64,000 nt of DNA from assembly GCA_963764205.1 (NCBI GenBank), contig CAVXRN010000002.1:1364001-1428000 (forward strand), written 5' to 3'. This document shows, one piece after another, positions 61,423-64,000 of this stretch. Positions within the stretch are counted from its first letter, which is position 1. The number at the start of each line of letters is the position of its first letter. The stretch comes from Chersky-840 sp963764205 (GTDB lineage Bacteria; Actinomycetota; Acidimicrobiia; Acidimicrobiales; UBA8190). Under the pieces are notes generated by a model. It did no database searches. It saw only the letters and a program-made list of their open reading frames with translations, and was not told the DNA's origin. Position numbers and translations under genes: made by a program.

Positions 61423-62649
61423 ATGGTCGACACCATCACCGAACAGGACTTCGAGCGCGACGCGCTGGGGTTCCTCGAGGCCAACACCGAGCCCCGCGTC
61501 GAGTCGGAGCAGGGGTGGGGCGAAGGCTCCGACCAGGTGTCGCTCCTACCCGAGCGCACGCTGGAGGAAGAGGAGGCCGAGCTCACCGCGGCGCGGGCCT
61601 GGGCGCAGCTGCGGTTCGACGCCGGCTTCAGCTGGATCGCGGGGCCCGTCGCCTACGGCGGTCGGGGGCTGACGCGCGATCACCAGCGGCTCTACGACAG
61701 CCTCGAGGCCCGCTTCGACACGCCGCCCATGACCGCCTACGGCATCGGCCTCGGCATGGTGGCGCCCACGATCCTGGCCCACGCCACCGACGAGGTGAAG
61801 GACCTCTACCTGCGCGCACTGTGGCGCGGCGACATCGTCGCCTGTCAGCTCTTCTCCGAGCCCGGCGCGGGCAGCGACCTGGCCGGTGTGCAGACCAAGG
61901 CGGTCAGAGACGGTGACGAGTGGTTGGTGACGGGGCAGAAGGTGTGGACCTCCGGCGCGCACCTGTCCGACATCGGCGAGATCATCTGTCGGACCGATCC
62001 CGACGCGCCCAAACACAAGGGCCTGACCGGGTTCGTCGTGGACATGCGCGCCCCGGGGGTCGAGATCAGGCCGCTGCGCCAGATGACCGGCGGGGCGTCG
62101 TTCAACGAGGTGTTCTTCACCGAGGTGCGCGTGCCCGACTCACACCGCCTGGGCGACGTCAACGGCGGCTGGTCGGTGGCGCTCACCACGCTCATGAACG
62201 AGCGGGCCGCCATCGGCGGCGGCAGCATGTCGTCGGGGAACGGGAACCTGAGCACACCCCGGCTCATCGAGCTGGTTCGCCACCACGGCAGGTCGGACGA
62301 CCCGTTGGTCCGCCAGCAGCTCGCCGACATCTTCATCCACGGCCGGGTGGCGAGCTACACCAACCTCCGTGCCATGGCCAAGGTCGCCAGCGGCCAGATG
62401 CCCGGCCCCGAGATGTCCATCGCCAAGCTCTCGCTCACCATGAACATGCGCCGCATGACCGATCTCCTGTCGTCGGTGCTCGGCCCCAAGCTCACGGCCG
62501 ACTCCGGGGAGTGGGGCACCTACGCGTGGTCGCAGTTCCTGCTGGGGCTACCCGGGATGCGCATCGCCGGAGGGACCGACGAGGTCCTGCACAACATCAT
62601 CGGCGAGCGCGTCCTCGGACTCCCCAAGGAGCCCGCCGTCAAGGCGTGA
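61423..62649 (+). CDS. Acyl-CoA dehydrogenase (FadE-like, second type)
   Basis: 408 residues. QLFSEPGAGSDLAGVQTKA is the FAD/substrate loop; SGAHLSDIGEIICRTD, MTGGASFNEVFFTEVRVPD and the C-terminal RIAGGTDEVLHNIIGERVLG are typical. At the place of the catalytic Glu (EGT in medium-chain enzymes) there is Gly (GGT). This is the partner type in two-subunit FadE enzymes, so it may pair with the protein at 57.1-58.2 kb. ATG 61423; the frame is open further upstream. Confidence 0.93.
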   Translation: MVDTITEQDFERDALGFLEANTEPRVESEQGWGEGSDQVSLLPERTLEEEEAELTAARAWAQLRFDAGFSWIAGPVAYGGRGLTRDHQRLYDSLEARFDTPPMTAYGIGLGMVAPTILAHATDEVKDLYLRALWRGDIVACQLFSEPGAGSDLAGVQTKAVRDGDEWLVTGQKVWTSGAHLSDIGEIICRTDPDAPKHKGLTGFVVDMRAPGVEIRPLRQMTGGASFNEVFFTEVRVPDSHRLGDVNGGWSVALTTLMNERAAIGGGSMSSGNGNLSTPRLIELVRHHGRSDDPLVRQQLADIFIHGRVASYTNLRAMAKVASGQMPGPEMSIAKLSLTMNMRRMTDLLSSVLGPKLTADSGEWGTYAWSQFLLGLPGMRIAGGTDEVLHNIIGERVLGLPKEPAVKA

Positions 62650-63450
62650 GCCGCGGGTCCGGTAGTCGCCGGGCCAGGTGGTGAGCTCCCACGGGAGGTA
62701 GTCGACGAACGCCCACGACCGCCGGTGCACCGCGCTCAGGCCGTAGCCGCACAGGGCACGTTGGTGCGCCGGCGAGGGATACCCCTTGTTCCGCTCGAAG
62801 TCGAAGGCGGGGTAGGAGTCGGCGTGGTCCCGCATGATCCGGTCCCTCGTGACCTTGGCCAGCACCGAGGCGGCGGCCACCGAGGCGCAGCGGGCGTCGC
62901 CGCCGATGACCGTCGTCACCGGGGGCGCCCACACCGGACCCGGCCGCGTCCCGGGCGCGTCGCACACCGCGTCGGGCTCGACCGAGCCTTCGGCGTCGAA
63001 GAGCTGGGGCGTCTGCGGCGGGCTCACGAAGTCGAAGGTGCCGTCGAGGACCACGGCGTCGGGCACGAGGTCGGGTGCGAGCTGGTCGAGGGCCCGGCGC
63101 GTGGCCAACCGCAACGATGCGGTCATGCCCAGCCGATCGCACTCGTCTGGACCGGCGTGGCCGACGGCCCACCCCGAGCACCACGCGGCGACGCGGTCGA
63201 ACATGGCCTCTCTGTTGTCCTCGGTCAGCTGCTTGGAGTCGCGCAGACCCGTCGGGATCCGCCGTGGTGATTCGGACAGCACCACCACCCCCACGCTCAA
63301 GGGCCCGGCCCAGGCGCCGCGACCGACCTCGTCCACGCCCGCGACCATGCGGTGGCCGGCCCCCCACAAACTGCGTTCGTGCACCAGCCCCGGTCGGGCC
63401 GGCACGGCCCGACGTCGGCCCCCGACGCGCCGGGACCGTCGAGGAGTCAC
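62548..63450 (-). CDS. rnhB: Ribonuclease HII
   Basis: 300 residues. Active-site acids are Asp-Glu in MVAGVDEVGRGAWAGPL, Asp in LDGTFDF and the conserved ASVLAKVTRDRIM. It removes ribonucleotides misplaced in DNA. The last 35-40 residues (after GDYRTRG) are encoded opposite the end of the acyl-CoA dehydrogenase gene (62548-62649) and exceed the normal length; an earlier natural stop may have been lost. The first 35 residues are Arg-rich; GTG 63450 or an internal start is possible. Confidence 0.92.
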   Translation of the reverse strand: MTPRRSRRVGGRRRAVPARPGLVHERSLWGAGHRMVAGVDEVGRGAWAGPLSVGVVVLSESPRRIPTGLRDSKQLTEDNREAMFDRVAAWCSGWAVGHAGPDECDRLGMTASLRLATRRALDQLAPDLVPDAVVLDGTFDFVSPPQTPQLFDAEGSVEPDAVCDAPGTRPGPVWAPPVTTVIGGDARCASVAAASVLAKVTRDRIMRDHADSYPAFDFERNKGYPSPAHQRALCGYGLSAVHRRSWAFVDYLPWELTTWPGDYRTRGSRLDGGLLGESEDALADDVVQDLVGPSGDAHPG

Positions 63451-63563
63451 GCCGTCACCCCTGGTCCAGCCACATTGGCCACTTGTTGTGCAGGGACCCC
63501 TTGTGGTGCGGGGTCGCAGCGCCCATCATGGGAGGCGTTCGGGGCATGACAGGAGGTCACCCT

Positions 63564-63803
63564 ATGACCAACGGCCTGATGGACGTCGCCACCGACATGC
63601 CCGACACGCAACTGCCCGAGGGCACTCCGGTCGACGTGCGCAATCGTTTCGTCGGCTCCTGGAGCCACGGCTTCGAGGTGGCCGAACGGGTGCAGGGCGG
63701 ATACCGCGTGCGCCGCCTCTCGGACAACAGCGTCCTGCCCGACATCTTCCCGAGCGAGGACATCCGGTCGGAGCGTCGCAAGCAGGGCCTGTGGTGGTAT
63801 TGA
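63564..63803 (+). CDS. Small orphan protein, paralogue of the 8.7-kb gene
   Basis: 79 residues. Core Gly-Thr-Pro-Val-Asp-Val-Arg-Asn, WSHGFEVAERVQGGYRVRRL, SDNSVLP and DIRSERRKQGLWWY. See the gene at 8663-8962 for the matching pattern. No Cys, signal or helix; likely a compact beta domain. ATG 63564 has a perfect AGGAGGT seven bases upstream, the clearest ribosome site in the window. Function unknown. Confidence 0.75.
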   Translation: MTNGLMDVATDMPDTQLPEGTPVDVRNRFVGSWSHGFEVAERVQGGYRVRRLSDNSVLPDIFPSEDIRSERRKQGLWWY

Positions 63804-63871
63804 GGGCAGTAGCGCGCACCGTGTCGGCCGCCCGACCCTGACAACGGGCCGCGTGGCGCCCGGCGCGCCGA

Positions 63872-64000
63872 TCAGGGCGTGCCGACGGTCTCGATGAACT
63901 CATCGATGGGCACGGCGATGAGCGTCTTGGTCTTGAGCGTGCCCCGCGCGCCCAGCGCCACGGCCACACGCGTCACGACCTTCTCGTCGGGAGCCTCGAG
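63872..64000 (-). CDS. C-terminal end of a gene cut by the window edge
   Basis: The last 42 codons: EAPDEKVVTRVAVALGARG, then KTLIAVPIDEFIETVGTP and TGA at 63874-63872. Codon use is normal for the window and the frame is clean. The family cannot be named from this part. Confidence 0.55.
   Translation of the reverse strand, partial: LEAPDEKVVTRVAVALGARGTLKTKTLIAVPIDEFIETVGTP

Overview
The window is 64 kb of very GC-rich, gene-dense chromosomal DNA from an actinobacterium. Evidence is a WhiB regulator, a homodimeric AceE pyruvate dehydrogenase, a DUF222/HNH protein, DUF2510-like and DUF1707 proteins, an F420-type LLM oxidoreductase, coenzyme-B12 acyl-CoA mutase and two FadE-like acyl-CoA dehydrogenases. 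The mix and the lineage-style small proteins suggest class Acidimicrobiia; that placement is inference from recall, with no marker gene to prove it. I saw no rRNA, tRNA, CRISPR array, insertion sequence, prophage or replication origin.

Layout. 0-4.7 kb: a minus-strand nucleotide-sugar operon (rmlB, rmlD, ugd, uxs, family-2 glycosyltransferase), mostly joined by 4-base stop/start overlaps. 4.7-8.6 kb: biotin ligase divergent from its likely substrate, a biotin-carrying acyl-CoA carboxylase alpha chain, then an M20 amidohydrolase. 8.7-17.4 kb: a small orphan protein, B12-dependent acyl-CoA mutase, a rhodanese-MoeB/ThiF sulfur-activation protein, nitroreductase, a membrane protein, a GGDEF plus degenerate-EAL protein and a secreted CAP-like protein. 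17.6-25.3 kb: ACT protein, leucyl aminopeptidase, cobalamin adenosyltransferase, B12-dependent methionine synthase and an Rpf-like transglycosylase. 26.2-32.7 kb: lpd, a 2-oxoacid dehydrogenase E2, lipB, lipA, an M24 peptidase and an SDR, all on the minus strand: lipoyl enzymes with the genes that make lipoate. 32.7-41.7 kb: DUF2203, aldo/keto reductase, SDR, RNase HI, a split DUF222/HNH gene, aceE, a Ser-x-x repeat protein and a VOC protein. 41.8-43.0 kb: a clearly AT-richer island with a single-polypeptide HTH/GHKL-ATPase/STAS-like regulator whose strong promoter lies inside a perfect palindrome; this is the most interesting locus. 43.0-64 kb: a broken FtsX-type permease, methyltransferase, GNAT, LLM oxidoreductase, a PIG-V-like glycosyltransferase, WhiB, a HhH-GPD DNA repair protein with a histone-like tail, thiE, two acyl-CoA dehydrogenases, Glu/Leu dehydrogenase, a DMT transporter, RNase HII and a paralogue of the 8.7-kb orphan.

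Two themes cross the whole window. (1) Many genes appear to have leaderless promoters: a TANNNT hexamer ends 6-9 bases before the start codon, and this fixes several starts. (2) About 19 genes, including essential ones (birA, lpd, lipB, E2, thiE), are split by one- or two-base frame changes, several in homopolymers or short repeats, while metH and aceE are intact. Residual sequencing indels are the simplest explanation for most of them. Coordinates of such genes therefore span both frames.
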